Shown: positions 51,789-61,527, counted from the first letter of the stretch. The stretch: DNA of 64,000 bases from Hyphomicrobium_A sp041659545 (GCA_041659545.1 JBAZYB010000001.1:149628-213627), one strand, 5' to 3'. Made by a program: numbers and translations. Notes: generated by a model not told the origin, from the letters alone.

Positions 51789-52589
51789 ATGATTGGACCC
51801 CTCGCGTACATCGGCGGGAAACGTCGCATCGCCCGGAAACTCATCGCGCTGCTGCCCGAGCATGTCACCTACGTTGAACCGTTCGCCGGCGGCGCTCAGG
51901 TGTTCTTTGCGAAGCCACCGAGCAAGGTCGAGGTGCTCAACGATCTGAGCGGCGAGGTGGTCAACTTTTTTCGGGTCTGCCAGCACCATCCCGACGAGTT
52001 GATTCGGTGCCTGAAGTTTGCAGTTGTCAGTCGCAGCCTGTATCTCCTGCTTCAGCAGCAGGATCCAACCTTGTTGACCGACGTGCAGCGCGCCGCCCGC
52101 TTCCTTTACTTACAGAAAAACTCGTTTGGCGGGACCGTCAACAACCAGCACTACCACTACTGCATCTCCAAACCACCGAACTACAACCTCGAAAGCCTGC
52201 CGACCCTCATCGATGCGGCCAGCAAGCGCCTGGCTCGAGTCCAGATTGAGTCGTGGCCCTACGAGAAGATTCTCGAACGCTTTGACCGGAACACCACGCT
52301 GTTCTATCTCGATCCCCCGTATGTCGGCGTCAGTCTTTACAAATTCAATTTCAAGGACGCTGACTTCACACTCCTGGCGGAGCGTCTCGGGCGGATTCAG
52401 GGCAAGTTCTTGCTCTCCATCAACGACCATCCCGTTGCCAGGGAAGCCTTCGCCCGCTTCCAAGTGCGGGAGATCCCCATCTCCTACACCGCCACGCGCT
52501 CGGTGCCCAAGGTGAACGAACTGGTCTTCGCCAACTATCCACTGCCAGATTCGCCAGATGTCAGACCGGCTCCGCCGGACGACTCCTAA
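51789..52589 (+). CDS. dam: DNA adenine methylase (D12 class), copy 1
   Basis: 266 aa. Motif I IGPLAYIGGKRRIARKL with EPFAGGAQVFF (SAM site), motif IV FYLDPPYVGV, and FLLSINDHPVAREAF. The D12 class methylates N6 of adenine, often in GATC. About 100 bases upstream of a second, closely related gene. Element-borne Dam methylases usually protect incoming DNA from restriction. Confidence 0.92.
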   Translation: MIGPLAYIGGKRRIARKLIALLPEHVTYVEPFAGGAQVFFAKPPSKVEVLNDLSGEVVNFFRVCQHHPDELIRCLKFAVVSRSLYLLLQQQDPTLLTDVQRAARFLYLQKNSFGGTVNNQHYHYCISKPPNYNLESLPTLIDAASKRLARVQIESWPYEKILERFDRNTTLFYLDPPYVGVSLYKFNFKDADFTLLAERLGRIQGKFLLSINDHPVAREAFARFQVREIPISYTATRSVPKVNELVFANYPLPDSPDVRPAPPDDS

Positions 52590-52688
52590 GGTCGGAATAG
52601 GCATAGTTGCGACCACGTCGTGGCCTTGACACCCGCCCTTAAGGTGAGAGGCCATGTCGGTCTCCATTCCTCACACGGCGGTGATTTC

Positions 52689-53459
52689 ATGGCCGGACCT
52701 CTTCGCTGGGTTGGGGGCAAGTCCCGACTCGCTGATCAACTGATTGCTTGGTTTCCGCCGCATCGGTCGTACATCGAGCCGTTCTGCGGTGGGGCGCAAG
52801 TGTTCTTCCGCAAGGAGCGCAGCCACTGCGAGATCCTCAACGACCTGGACGGTGAACTGGTGAACTTCCTGCGGGTCTGCCAGTCCCACCATGAGGAACT
52901 CGTGCGTTCGCTCCGGTACGCGGTCTCCAGTCGACGACTGTTCGACCTGCATCGACGCCAGGATCCCGCACTCCTGACCGATATACAACGCGCGGCTCGG
53001 TTTCTGTACCTCCAACGCATGTCATGGGGTGGGGCGATCCGCGACCAGCACTACGGCGCCGAACCGACGAAACCCGGTCGTTTCTCGGTGTCGGCCACGG
53101 CCGCCCATATTGAACGGGCGGCCAAGCGCTTAGAGCACGTCCAGCTCGAGAACCTGCCATACGAGGAAATCCTCACGCGCTACGACCGGCCGGACAGTCT
53201 CTTCTACTGCGACCCGCCGTACGTGGACATGCCGTACTACAAGTTCAACCTCCACGGCGATGACTTCCGTCTGCTCGCCGAGCGCTTGGCCACGCTGAAA
53301 GGGCAGTTCCTGCTTTCCATCAACGATCACCCGCTCGCCCGCGAAGTAATGCGCGCGTTTCACATCCGGGAAGTCGTCACGAAGTACTCCCTCGGCAGGA
53401 AAGTATCCGCCCGTGAACTCATCGTCAGCAATGTGCCGTTACGGACGATCGACAAGTAA
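52689..53459 (+). CDS. dam: DNA adenine methylase (D12 class), copy 2
   Basis: 256 aa from ATG 52689, the first methionine before GPLRWVGGKSRLADQL. EPFCGGAQVFFRK, YCDPPYVDMPYYKFN and LLSINDHPLAREV align with the copy upstream along the full length. The tandem pair arose by duplication; differing target-recognition regions (YLQRMSWGGAIRDQHYG against YLQKNSFGGTVNNQHYH) suggest possibly different specificities. Confidence 0.92.
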   Translation: MAGPLRWVGGKSRLADQLIAWFPPHRSYIEPFCGGAQVFFRKERSHCEILNDLDGELVNFLRVCQSHHEELVRSLRYAVSSRRLFDLHRRQDPALLTDIQRAARFLYLQRMSWGGAIRDQHYGAEPTKPGRFSVSATAAHIERAAKRLEHVQLENLPYEEILTRYDRPDSLFYCDPPYVDMPYYKFNLHGDDFRLLAERLATLKGQFLLSINDHPLAREVMRAFHIREVVTKYSLGRKVSARELIVSNVPLRTIDK

Positions 53460-53475
53460 TCCAACTCATCAACAT

Positions 53476-54876
53476 ATGTGGTTTGAACACAGCATCGTCC
53501 AACTGCTCAACCGGATGAACCAGCCCCTGCAATTGCCGCCTTCAGCAGGGCTGACGTTGGGACACCTCACAGACAACCGATCCCATACCGTGGTCTGGGC
53601 GCACAACCGCCGTGCCGAACACGCCTGTGTCGTCGGCAAGACCGGATCGGGGAAGACGCATTTCATGGAATGGCTCGCCTGGCAGTTGATCTGCCAGCGC
53701 GAACCGTTCGTATTCCTCGACTACCACGGCGACGCCACTGAACATCTTGTCAGGTTGGCGGCGAACTCCCCCGAAGCCGTTGGCCGACTGCTCATCGTGG
53801 ACCCAACCGACCCGGTGGTCAGTCCTGGCCTGAATCCCTTGGAGACGACGACAGGAGACGAGCGCGCAGTATTCAGCCGAGCCTCGGAACTCTCATCCAT
53901 CCTCAGGCAGAGGTGGAATGTCGATGCCTTCGGCGCCCGGACCGAAGAACTGCTTCGCAACACGCTGTTCGTGCTGGCGGCGACCAACCAGACGCTGGTC
54001 GAAGCGCCTCGATTCCTAACCTCCCGCGAGTTTCGTGCCCACCTGCTCTCTCAGGTTACCCATCCCGAAGTGCTCGACTACTGGAACGACCGGTACGAGC
54101 CCCTGTCGGAAGGTATGAAGGGAGCATTTCGGGAGCCACTTCTCAATAAGGTGACGGCGTTCCTCACCGAACCGGCCTGCCGACATCTCCTCGGTCAACG
54201 GCAGAGCACCGTCAACTTTGCCGCAGCCATCGATGAAGGCCGCTGGATCATCGTCAACCTCGCCAAGGGGAAACTTCGCGAACACGCCCACACCCTGGGC
54301 AATCTCATCTTCGCAAGACTGCAGTTCGACATCCTCGCCCGCGCCAACGTTGCTCAGGATCAGCGAAGGTTGTTCACCGTCTTCTGTGACGAGGTTCAGA
54401 ATCTTGCAGAGAACGACCTGGCGACCCTATTGGCTGAAGGTCGGAAGTTCCAGGTCAGCCTCACAACCGGTCATCAGTACTGGGACCAGCTGTCCCATGA
54501 ACTTCGCGGGGCGCTGCTCTCCGCTGGGACGCATGTGTTCTTTCGTCTCAGCAGCAACGATGCCGGCATCCTCTCATCGGAACTCTCCGTGGGTGGCAAG
54601 CAGCGGTACCACCGGGAACTCACCCTTCTCACCCGCGGTCAGGCGGTTGGCCGAGTGGGCTCAAGCGCGCCGGTCACGTTCACGGTTCCGCCACTTCCTG
54701 CGACTCGAGCCTCTGCCGCTCAGCTCAGAGCCCTTCGCGATGCGGCGGTACAGCGTTGCTCTCGCAGTCGCGTACAGGTCGAGGCCGACATTCGAAGCCG
54801 CCGTGAAGTCGCGCGGCCGATGGCAGCAGTCAATCCTCAACGCCATGACCCCAATGACGGACAACAAGGCTGGTAG
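53476..54876 (+). CDS. Conjugative-type ATPase (VirD4/TraG/HerA-like)
   Basis: 466 aa from ATG 53476. Walker A VVGKTGSGKTHFME, Walker B LFTVFCDEVQN, plus a sensor-like TTGHQYWDQL. FLDYHGDATEHLV resembles the DUF87/TraM-type DNA-pumping ATPases that move DNA in mobilisable elements. No N-terminal membrane helices, so it is a soluble coupling protein or partner. Next to a replication-relaxation protein. Confidence 0.82.
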   Translation: MWFEHSIVQLLNRMNQPLQLPPSAGLTLGHLTDNRSHTVVWAHNRRAEHACVVGKTGSGKTHFMEWLAWQLICQREPFVFLDYHGDATEHLVRLAANSPEAVGRLLIVDPTDPVVSPGLNPLETTTGDERAVFSRASELSSILRQRWNVDAFGARTEELLRNTLFVLAATNQTLVEAPRFLTSREFRAHLLSQVTHPEVLDYWNDRYEPLSEGMKGAFREPLLNKVTAFLTEPACRHLLGQRQSTVNFAAAIDEGRWIIVNLAKGKLREHAHTLGNLIFARLQFDILARANVAQDQRRLFTVFCDEVQNLAENDLATLLAEGRKFQVSLTTGHQYWDQLSHELRGALLSAGTHVFFRLSSNDAGILSSELSVGGKQRYHRELTLLTRGQAVGRVGSSAPVTFTVPPLPATRASAAQLRALRDAAVQRCSRSRVQVEADIRSRREVARPMAAVNPQRHDPNDGQQGW

Positions 54877-54880
54877 GGCC

Positions 54881-55624
54881 ATGGTGCTGACCCATCGAGA
54901 CCTGCGCATCGTTACGGATGTCAATCAATTCCGAATCCTGACTCGGGAGCAGCTGGAGCGTCTAGGCCACTTCCAGTCAAAGACCCGCGCGAACGCGGTG
55001 CTCCTGCGGTTGGTGCGGTTTGGGTATCTGTCGCGGCGCTACCTACCTGCAGTCGCCGGGACGCAACGCGCCCTGTACTTTCTCGGACCTAAGGGTGTCG
55101 CCCTCACTCAAGGGACGAACCCATCGGAGCGAAGGAACATCAAGGCGATCTCCGACCTTTTCCTCGCCCACCAGTTGCTCGTCACCGACGTGCACATCGG
55201 GTTCCGCAGAGATGCCTCGGTCCGGATTGAGCGATGGATGACCGACGAGGATCTCCGCACCAGCCAGCTCGGCATCGTGCCTGACGGGCATATCGAGTAC
55301 ACCCACGGGGACAAGCGTTTCGGCGCATTCCTCGAACTGGATCGGGGCACTGAGACTCTAGGCCGCTTTCAGGCCAAGGTCCGCGCCTACATCCACCTCA
55401 CCACCACCGACGGTTATCGGAAGGCCTTTGGCCACACATTCTTTCGGGTTTTGGTGGTGGCACCCTCCGCTACCCGCATCGAACATCTGCGGACGGTCAC
55501 CGCAGCCATCACCGACCGCATCTTCTGGTTCACAACCGTCGAGCGGCTCACTGTCGAAGGGCCGCTTGCCAACATCTGGCTCCGCCCTGTAGGGCCGGAG
55601 CGTCACTCATTAACCGAAAGTTGA
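54881..55624 (+). CDS. Replication-relaxation family protein
   Basis: 247 aa from ATG 54881, just after the previous stop with GGTAGGG upstream; ATG 54845 or 54854 would give an overlapping start. An N-terminal winged HTH (LTREQLERLGHFQSK, RLVRFGYLSRRYL) and a C-terminal nuclease-like half (GIVPDGHIEYTHGDKRFGAFLE, then ELDRGTE) match the Replic_Relax family. It is thought to help plasmid/ICE replication or nicking. Confidence 0.8.
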   Translation: MVLTHRDLRIVTDVNQFRILTREQLERLGHFQSKTRANAVLLRLVRFGYLSRRYLPAVAGTQRALYFLGPKGVALTQGTNPSERRNIKAISDLFLAHQLLVTDVHIGFRRDASVRIERWMTDEDLRTSQLGIVPDGHIEYTHGDKRFGAFLELDRGTETLGRFQAKVRAYIHLTTTDGYRKAFGHTFFRVLVVAPSATRIEHLRTVTAAITDRIFWFTTVERLTVEGPLANIWLRPVGPERHSLTES

Positions 55625-55630
55625 AACCAT

Positions 55631-56065
55631 ATGAAGCGCTGCACATCTTGTTTCCGCTACTCCTTGGGCGAGCCCGTGTACTGCACCCACTGTGGACGCA
55701 GTTACAACGTCCGCATTTGTGCGCGCGGACACAGCAACGCGCGCGGCGCCGCGTTTTGCGCTGAGTGCGGTTCCGGGGATCTCTCGACTCCCGGAGCTCC
55801 GGCCGGGTTCCTCTTCTACTTTTCCCAGTGGGCTCTGCGAATCCTCATCGGCGCGGCCATTGGAATCCTCATCCTGTCAGCCGTGGTCGGCTTCTTTGCT
55901 TCCCTGGACTGGGACGCCATCGCGCCGCGGTTGGTGCTGCTGGGCCTGATGCTGGCCTTTCTCTACTGGACGACAACCTTGCTGCCGGGGCCAGTCAAGA
56001 AGCTGGGCAAGGCAGCCGGCTCGCAGGCTTGGAAGGCGATGACAGGCAAAGGAAAGAGCAAATAG
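55631..56065 (+). CDS. Zinc-ribbon membrane protein
   Basis: 144 aa. Two CxxC pairs at the N-terminus (CTSCFRYS, CTHCGRSY) and a third zinc-ribbon pair (FCAECGSGD), then two hydrophobic segments (ILIGAAIGILILSAVVGFF and LVLLGLMLAFLYWTTTLL). Basic C-terminus. Probably an inner-membrane protein of the element. Function unknown. Confidence 0.75.
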   Translation: MKRCTSCFRYSLGEPVYCTHCGRSYNVRICARGHSNARGAAFCAECGSGDLSTPGAPAGFLFYFSQWALRILIGAAIGILILSAVVGFFASLDWDAIAPRLVLLGLMLAFLYWTTTLLPGPVKKLGKAAGSQAWKAMTGKGKSK

Positions 56066-56073
56066 TCGGAGAC

Positions 56074-56436
56074 ATGGAAACCATGAATAAGCCGACCACG
56101 CCAGGCGTTTCCGGCGAGCAGCCCCGGGCCGCACGACCCGAGCTGCGGCCCGAGGCGCGAACCGGGGAGCCTGAGGACGCCGATGCGCTCTGGAGCGTGT
56201 CCGAGGTCGGGGCGTTCCTGAAGATCCCCGCCAGCTCTATCTACAAACTAACGGCCCGCAAGTCGCGGGCCCCTATCCCTCACATCCTCATCGGCGGCCG
56301 TCTGCGGTTTCGACGGACAGACATTGAGCGGTGGCTGACGCTGCTGTCGGTCTCGAACCTCGACGTGCTCGAAAAGATGCGGAAGAAATCATCGAAGGAT
56401 ACACATGGCAACCATTCACAAGCGGAGGTTAGTTAG
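56074..56436 (+). CDS. xis: Excisionase-like MerR-type HTH protein
   Basis: 120 aa from ATG 56074. The C-terminal winged-helix reads LWSVSEVGAFLKIPASSIYKL with HILIGGRLRFRRTDIERWL, the helix_turn_helix_17/excisionase signature. The N-terminal 35 residues are Pro/Glu-rich and disordered. Overlaps the integrase start by 32 bases, the standard xis-int layout. Confidence 0.85.
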   Translation: METMNKPTTPGVSGEQPRAARPELRPEARTGEPEDADALWSVSEVGAFLKIPASSIYKLTARKSRAPIPHILIGGRLRFRRTDIERWLTLLSVSNLDVLEKMRKKSSKDTHGNHSQAEVS

Positions 56437-57664
56437 CGGGGAGGTGGTGTGGGAACTCACCCATGGCTCTGGCGCCGACCGTCAGCGATTCACGGTCGGG
56501 AAGACGCGTGAAGAGGCGCAAGAAGTTCTCAACCAATTCAACAAGCAGATCGCCCTGCACGGCCAGGCTCCTGATGACGATGGCATTGACGCCATCCTTG
56601 GCCGCTACGTCGTGTATCTGCGTGGGAACCGTCGTCCAAGTACGTTCCGCCGGTATGTCCGAGTGCTCAAGACGTTCCACCGCTGTTTTCTCCCAGTGCA
56701 CTTCCCCGACATTCGGAGTCTGCGACAGGTCAAACCAGTCCACTTCGAGGACTACAAGCTCAAACGTGTCGATGGTCGTATCACCGAGGTTGAGGAGGAC
56801 GAAAGCCAGGAACGAGAGACACGTCTACGAGATGAACTCGCGACCGGCATTGAAGCGGCGACCTACAGAGACAACGCGCGGTTCGGATGGCTGGGCCGGA
56901 AACGCCTTCACCGGATCGTCACGCCCCGCACCATCAACTACGAACTCCAGGCCCTGCACACGTTCTACAAGTGGGCCGTCGCCCGCAACTACCTGTTCGT
57001 CAATCCCGTGAGTTTGGTTGAGCGGTTTCGGATTTCGAAGCGCTCCCTGCCGAAGTTCCTCACCACCGACCAACTGCGAAAGCTGCTAGCGGCGTGCAAT
57101 GAGTGGGAGCGCCGGCTGTTCACCACGTTTCTGATGACCGGTATGCGCAAAGGCGAAGTCGCGCATCTGACGTGGGCGGATATCAACTTCGAGCTCAACA
57201 TCATCTTCATCCAGGAGAAACCTGAGTGGGACTGGAAGCCGAAGACGGACGAGCGCGTCATCCCCATCTCGCCGCCGCTGCGGGACCTCTTGCTCCTGCA
57301 CTACGACAAGCGCACCAGCGACAAGCTCGTGTTCCCAAACAAGGAGGGCAACCCCGACACTCACATCCTGCCCAAACTCATCAAGGTCTGCCGAAAGGCC
57401 GACATCAAACCCGCCACCGTTCACTCCCTCCGGCATAGTTTCGGCGCGCACCTGCGCATGGCCGGAGTGAGTCTCGCCGACATCGCTGATCTGCTCGGTC
57501 ACAAAGACCTGGCAACCACGCAAATCTACGCCAAGGTGCACCAAGAGCACCTCAGGAAGGCCATCGCCAAGCTCGGTTCAATTACGACCGAACTCCCACC
57601 CGGTGACGCCTCACCTCGTTTACTTGACAGTTCGCTCTCTAGTGAAGACCCGTCCGAAGACTGA
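56405..57664 (+). CDS. int: Tyrosine recombinase / phage-type integrase
   Basis: 419 aa. Core-binding domain in the first about 210 residues, then the catalytic domain: first Arg in TGMRKGEVAHLTW, HSLRHSFGAHL (HxxR), LGHKDLATTQIYAKV with His and the nucleophile Tyr. All catalytic residues are present. It would mobilise the element beginning at the nested repeats; its att site is likely close to its 3' end. Confidence 0.93.
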   Translation: MATIHKRRLVSGEVVWELTHGSGADRQRFTVGKTREEAQEVLNQFNKQIALHGQAPDDDGIDAILGRYVVYLRGNRRPSTFRRYVRVLKTFHRCFLPVHFPDIRSLRQVKPVHFEDYKLKRVDGRITEVEEDESQERETRLRDELATGIEAATYRDNARFGWLGRKRLHRIVTPRTINYELQALHTFYKWAVARNYLFVNPVSLVERFRISKRSLPKFLTTDQLRKLLAACNEWERRLFTTFLMTGMRKGEVAHLTWADINFELNIIFIQEKPEWDWKPKTDERVIPISPPLRDLLLLHYDKRTSDKLVFPNKEGNPDTHILPKLIKVCRKADIKPATVHSLRHSFGAHLRMAGVSLADIADLLGHKDLATTQIYAKVHQEHLRKAIAKLGSITTELPPGDASPRLLDSSLSSEDPSED

Positions 57665-57695
57665 TTCGTTCGTTCACAACCGTTAGGAGGACAAC

Positions 57696-57845
57696 ATGGC
57701 CCGTTGGCAACCGCGTACACCGAAAGAAACTCTGCAGGCGTCCCTCGTCCGGCTCGACAACCAGATTGCGAGCAAGGAGAAGGACATCAAGGACCTGAAG
57801 GGTCAGAAAGCGCAGGTCGACCAGGCAATCAAGGCGTTGGGGTAG
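57696..57845 (+). CDS. Small coiled-coil protein after the integrase
   Basis: 49 aa. ATG 57696 with a perfect TAGGAGGACAAC box. Opens MARWQPRTPKETLQASLVRL, then a heptad-like run of Glu/Lys (IASKEKDIKDLKGQKAQVDQ). It ends 15 bases before a strong terminator. No family recognised, but the ribosome-binding site and terminator make it a credible gene. Confidence 0.7.
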   Translation: MARWQPRTPKETLQASLVRLDNQIASKEKDIKDLKGQKAQVDQAIKALG

Positions 57846-57859
57846 CTCCCAACGTCCGC

Positions 57860-57891
57860 ACCGCGTCTCTCGCAAGAGGGACGCGGTTTTT
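57860..57891 (+). terminator. Strong intrinsic terminator ending the element operon
   Basis: ACCGCGTC / GACGCGGT stem extended by TCTC/GAGG with a GCAA tetraloop, followed by TTTTT. Classical Rho-independent structure. Confidence 0.9.
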
Positions 57892-58338
57892 CGACAGTAG
57901 AGCGAAGCAAGTCAGAAACTGCTTTGCCTAGCGTGCCACTCGAAGGATGATCGCCCAAAAGCAGGCAACTATGAAGCCTTGTCAAAGATCGTAGTCCTGG
58001 CACTTGGCACAGCTTTTCGGTTCAGCGAGGCGCAGGGCCGCGAGAAGCGGAAGCACTTGATCGTCCGACGCGACGGCAAGGTCATTGCCCGATTCGATTG
58101 GGGACACGTGCAAACGTGGTGGAGCGAAGAGAGCGAGTAATGTCCAGCAAGGTGCAGCCAGATTGCGCTGCCGGACAGCGAAAAAATGACTGTCTATGCC
58201 GAGGTCTTGGTCATGGCGCTCCACTTCGGCACAATGACGCTAACTATGTTAGAATCTGTTGGATACGCTGGGCGTTCTACTTAGCAACGCCACCAATACG
58301 CCGGCGTTTCGTCGGACCGAGGAGCCTACTTTGAGTCC
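57892..58338. other. Intergenic region with a possible gene remnant
   Basis: No complete gene. A plus-strand frame without a good start, about 57919-58140, reads as plausible protein at its end (RKHLIVRRDGKVIARFDWGH), and may be the 3' remnant of a gene lost at the element boundary. The rest shows nothing notable. Confidence 0.4.
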
Positions 58339-59652
58339 ATGTTCGAAACGCTAGATATTTGCTCACCAAAGCGAAATCATAAGCCTCAAGCCGGGTGGGA
58401 AGGCTTTTTCCCGTACTACGCAGGATTCCCCGAATCATTTGCCCGCTCGATACTGATAAGTCGCCAGCTCCACGAAGGAGCAGTGGTGCTGGACCCTTGG
58501 AACGGAAGCGGGACAACAACCTACGTTGCGTCCACTCTTGGGCTGCATTCAATCGGGCTGGACCTTAACCCGGTAATGGTGTTGGTTGCGAAGGCTCGGA
58601 TCCTCCCGCCGTCTGAAGGCGACAGCATCGAGCCACTGGGCAAGAGGATGCTTGCTAGCGCTCAACAGAATCTCGAGCCCTTGGGAAAAGACGACCCTCT
58701 GCGATGGTGGTTCACCGCCAAGACGGCCACTGTCATTCGGGCTATCGAGAAGAGCTTGCGATCACACCTACTCGGCTCCCAAAGCCAAGGCTCAGGCGTT
58801 GTGCACCTGGAGAAAGTGTCCAGTATCGCTGCGACGAATTATGTCGCGTTGTTTTCCGTTTGCCGGGAACTTGCCAAGCCATTTAATTCCTCAAACCCTA
58901 CTTGGTTACGTCGGCCCAAGTCGGGAGAGCGGCGAGTCAGCGTCGATAGAAACGTAATAGAGAGCAAGTTCAATGGCCGGTTGCGCAGCATCGCGAAGGC
59001 TCTTACGAAGAGTGAGTTAGATGAATCCGTGGGCCAAGCTCAGGCTGACGTTCGACGGGCGGATACGTCGAGAGAGGTCTTGGGCAAAGTTGTGGACTTT
59101 GTATTAACGTCCCCTCCTTACTGCACTCGCATCGACTACACTGCCGCAACGAGGATCGAGCTCGCCGTGTTGCATCCACTTTTGAGTGAATCCGCAAAGG
59201 ACTTGAGTCGTCAAATGACGGGAACCACGCGGGTTCCAGAGAAGAGTCCTTTGGTGAAGAACTCGTGGGGACCAACCTGCCGTGAGTTCCTAGACAAAGT
59301 TAGGACTCATCCGGCCAAGGCGTCCAACGGCTACTACCACCAAACGCATCTCGACTACTTTGCCAAGATGTCCAATTCCTTGGCGAACATCGCGGTCGCG
59401 CTGCGTGACGGAGGCGAAGCCGTAATCGTCGTTCAGGATTCATTTTACAAAGACGTCCACAACGATCTCCCGACGATCATCACCGAGATGTGTCAAGAGC
59501 AAGGCCTGCAGACGGGGAGGCGTGCGGACTACTATCTCCGGCGATCGATGTCAGGCATCAACCCTCGTGTGAAAGCATATCAACGCCGACCTGGTGCGGT
59601 GGAGTCAGTTCTTTGTTTCCGAAAAGAGAAGCCCAATGGCGGACTCGCCTAA
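58339..59652 (+). CDS. DNA methyltransferase (N4-cytosine/N6-adenine type)
   Basis: 437 aa. Motif I VLDPWNGSGTTTYVA at about residues 50-64 and motif IV LTSPPYCTRIDYT at about 255-267. With motif I first and a target-recognition-sized stretch between, the order fits an alpha-type amino-methyltransferase; the SPPY tetrapeptide is common in N4-cytosine enzymes. No endonuclease of a known restriction type lies beside it; two DUF262/HEPN pairs follow in overlap, so it may supply the self-mark for them. Confidence 0.82.
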   Translation: MFETLDICSPKRNHKPQAGWEGFFPYYAGFPESFARSILISRQLHEGAVVLDPWNGSGTTTYVASTLGLHSIGLDLNPVMVLVAKARILPPSEGDSIEPLGKRMLASAQQNLEPLGKDDPLRWWFTAKTATVIRAIEKSLRSHLLGSQSQGSGVVHLEKVSSIAATNYVALFSVCRELAKPFNSSNPTWLRRPKSGERRVSVDRNVIESKFNGRLRSIAKALTKSELDESVGQAQADVRRADTSREVLGKVVDFVLTSPPYCTRIDYTAATRIELAVLHPLLSESAKDLSRQMTGTTRVPEKSPLVKNSWGPTCREFLDKVRTHPAKASNGYYHQTHLDYFAKMSNSLANIAVALRDGGEAVIVVQDSFYKDVHNDLPTIITEMCQEQGLQTGRRADYYLRRSMSGINPRVKAYQRRPGAVESVLCFRKEKPNGGLA

Positions 59653-60769
59653 GCAGATCGTCGATGACATAGCCAACGTACTGAAGCAAGCGAATACAAC
59701 AGCTCTGGATTTGTCGTTCAACGAATTGCTCGACATGCATCAGAGCGCAGAGTTGAACATCACGCCCGACTATCAGCGGCTCTTTAGGTGGACCGAAGGG
59801 CAGCGGTCTCGGTTCATCGAGTCACTGCTGTTGGAAATGCCGGTGCCTCCAATCTTTGTGATCGAAGAGGATTCTGGCACCTACCTTCTTATTGACGGAC
59901 TTCAACGAATCTCTTCGTATCTTCATTTTCGCGGCCATTTGGCCGCTCCCCACCTCGATCCGCCAGTCGTCATTGGGGAATCGCTACGTCTAACCGAATG
60001 CGACATTGTATCGAGTCTTAATGACCTGACCTTCGCTGAACTCCCTAGTGCCCTACAAATTCGACTAAAACGAGCCTTCATCAGAGTGGAAGTAATTCGC
60101 AAGGGTACTGACCCGCGCTTCAAGTACCACATGTTCAAACGGCTTAACACAGGTGGCGATCAACTCTCCGAGCAGCAAGTACGGAACTGCACAATACGGA
60201 TGCTCGACTCCAAGTTCCCAGACTTCATCATCCAGATGAGCGAACTGGACGACTTTAGAGAATGCACGAGCGCTCTCACTCAAGAACGAAGATTATCCGC
60301 GGTGGATCAGGAGTTAGTGTTGCGCTTCTTCGCACTCAAGAACCGTCGCGCTCGTTTTCGTCACGAAGTCTCTGATTTCTTGACTGAGTACATGGAGGAT
60401 GTCGCGGATCCTTCGAAAGCCGAGCCCTTCAGTTACGCAGACGAGGAGACGACTTTTCGTCGAACGTTCAGCGTATTGAGGCAAACTCTCAGCGATCGCG
60501 CCTTCGCGTTTGCAAATGCTGCGAGAAACAACTTGAGTGGCGGCTTCAGCGTGTACCATTTCGAATCCATCGCGATCGGCCTGCAGGCAGTGTTAGGTCG
60601 GCTGCCAGCCGACGGACAAGATCTTAATCAGCTAGACCAGGAGCTGCGCGCAATCAAACTCGATCCTGCGTTCATCGCAATCACGAAGGGTGGCGGCAAG
60701 AACTCTCCGGGCCAGCTAGCTAACCGGATTCAGTTTGTCGAGGACCGTCTGCGACATGCCTTCCCCTGA
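59636..60769 (+). CDS. DUF262 (GmrS/ParB-like) protein 1
   Basis: 377 aa from ATG 59636, overlapping the methyltransferase stop. DUF262 signature: ITPDYQRLFRWTEGQ, MPVPPIFVIEE, LIDGLQRISSYLHF, KRLNTGGDQLSEQQVR. DUF262 is a DNA- and nucleotide-binding module found in type IV restriction enzymes such as GmrSD and in several anti-phage systems. The C-terminal DUF1524 nuclease of GmrSD is absent here; the following HEPN gene may take its place. Confidence 0.88.
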   Translation: MADSPKQIVDDIANVLKQANTTALDLSFNELLDMHQSAELNITPDYQRLFRWTEGQRSRFIESLLLEMPVPPIFVIEEDSGTYLLIDGLQRISSYLHFRGHLAAPHLDPPVVIGESLRLTECDIVSSLNDLTFAELPSALQIRLKRAFIRVEVIRKGTDPRFKYHMFKRLNTGGDQLSEQQVRNCTIRMLDSKFPDFIIQMSELDDFRECTSALTQERRLSAVDQELVLRFFALKNRRARFRHEVSDFLTEYMEDVADPSKAEPFSYADEETTFRRTFSVLRQTLSDRAFAFANAARNNLSGGFSVYHFESIAIGLQAVLGRLPADGQDLNQLDQELRAIKLDPAFIAITKGGGKNSPGQLANRIQFVEDRLRHAFP

Positions 60770-61442
60770 TGAGGTATTCGGCGAAATAGAAGTCGATCGC
60801 GCGAACCGCGAACGCGAGATTCGTTTGCTGAAGAATTCGGCACAGACGGCGGCTACGCGCGCAGAAAAGGACATGCTTCTGAGAGTCTTGATTCTATTGA
60901 CGTACTCTCATCTCGAAGGATCGTGTCGCTTTGCCTTCGAAGCCTACGTTGCGGCGCTGAATGCCATGGCGCTGACTTGCGACAAAGCGTCCTATGCCCT
61001 GGTGGCGGCAACTCTCACCAGGGCGCTGTCGGCACTTAGGAACCCAACCAGTAAACACCCGTTCTTTGTAAGGGTATTGCCTGACGACACGAAACTTCAT
61101 CTCGTGGCTAGAGAGAGGGAATTCGTTGAGTCTCTGGACAAGATCGTCAAGAGCCGTATCGATCTTCCCGACATGGTGGTAGACACTGAGTCGAATCTCA
61201 GTTCGACCGTCCTTCGCAAGAATCTCTACAGATTGGGATTGGATTTGGCCGTGGTTGATGTTCACCAGGGTCAGATCGACAAGCTCTTAGGTATTCGAAA
61301 CGCCATTGCTCATGGTGATTCCTTGCGCGTACCCGCCCAGAAAGACGCTGACGACTATGTTTCATCGGCGTTTGCTGTGATGCAGTTCGTCCAGTATCAA
61401 GTGTTTTCTGCTTTGAGCAATAAGAGTTATCTCCGAGTGTAA
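60756..61442 (+). CDS. HEPN-domain protein (MAE_28990-like)
   Basis: 228 aa from ATG 60756, overlapping DUF262-1 by 14 bases. LLRVLILLTYSHLEGSCRFA and the motif GIRNAIAHGDS (RNxxxH) are typical of the MAE_28990/MAE_18760 HEPN family, putative ribonucleases of conflict systems. Coupled to the DUF262 gene, suggesting a sensor/effector pair: recognition of foreign DNA by one, RNA cleavage by the other. Confidence 0.82.
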   Translation: MPSPDEVFGEIEVDRANREREIRLLKNSAQTAATRAEKDMLLRVLILLTYSHLEGSCRFAFEAYVAALNAMALTCDKASYALVAATLTRALSALRNPTSKHPFFVRVLPDDTKLHLVAREREFVESLDKIVKSRIDLPDMVVDTESNLSSTVLRKNLYRLGLDLAVVDVHQGQIDKLLGIRNAIAHGDSLRVPAQKDADDYVSSAFAVMQFVQYQVFSALSNKSYLRV

Positions 61443-61527
61443 GACGACTGGCAGTTCAGCGCCAGAGTAATCGAAGAAGGGTCCGGAGTTCAGAAGACCC
61501 TCTCGCCAACTAGATCGCGAGCAAAGA

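Noticed and set aside
56429..56743. Antisense frame over the integrase start
   Set aside because: Overlaps intact xis and int genes; no supporting signal.
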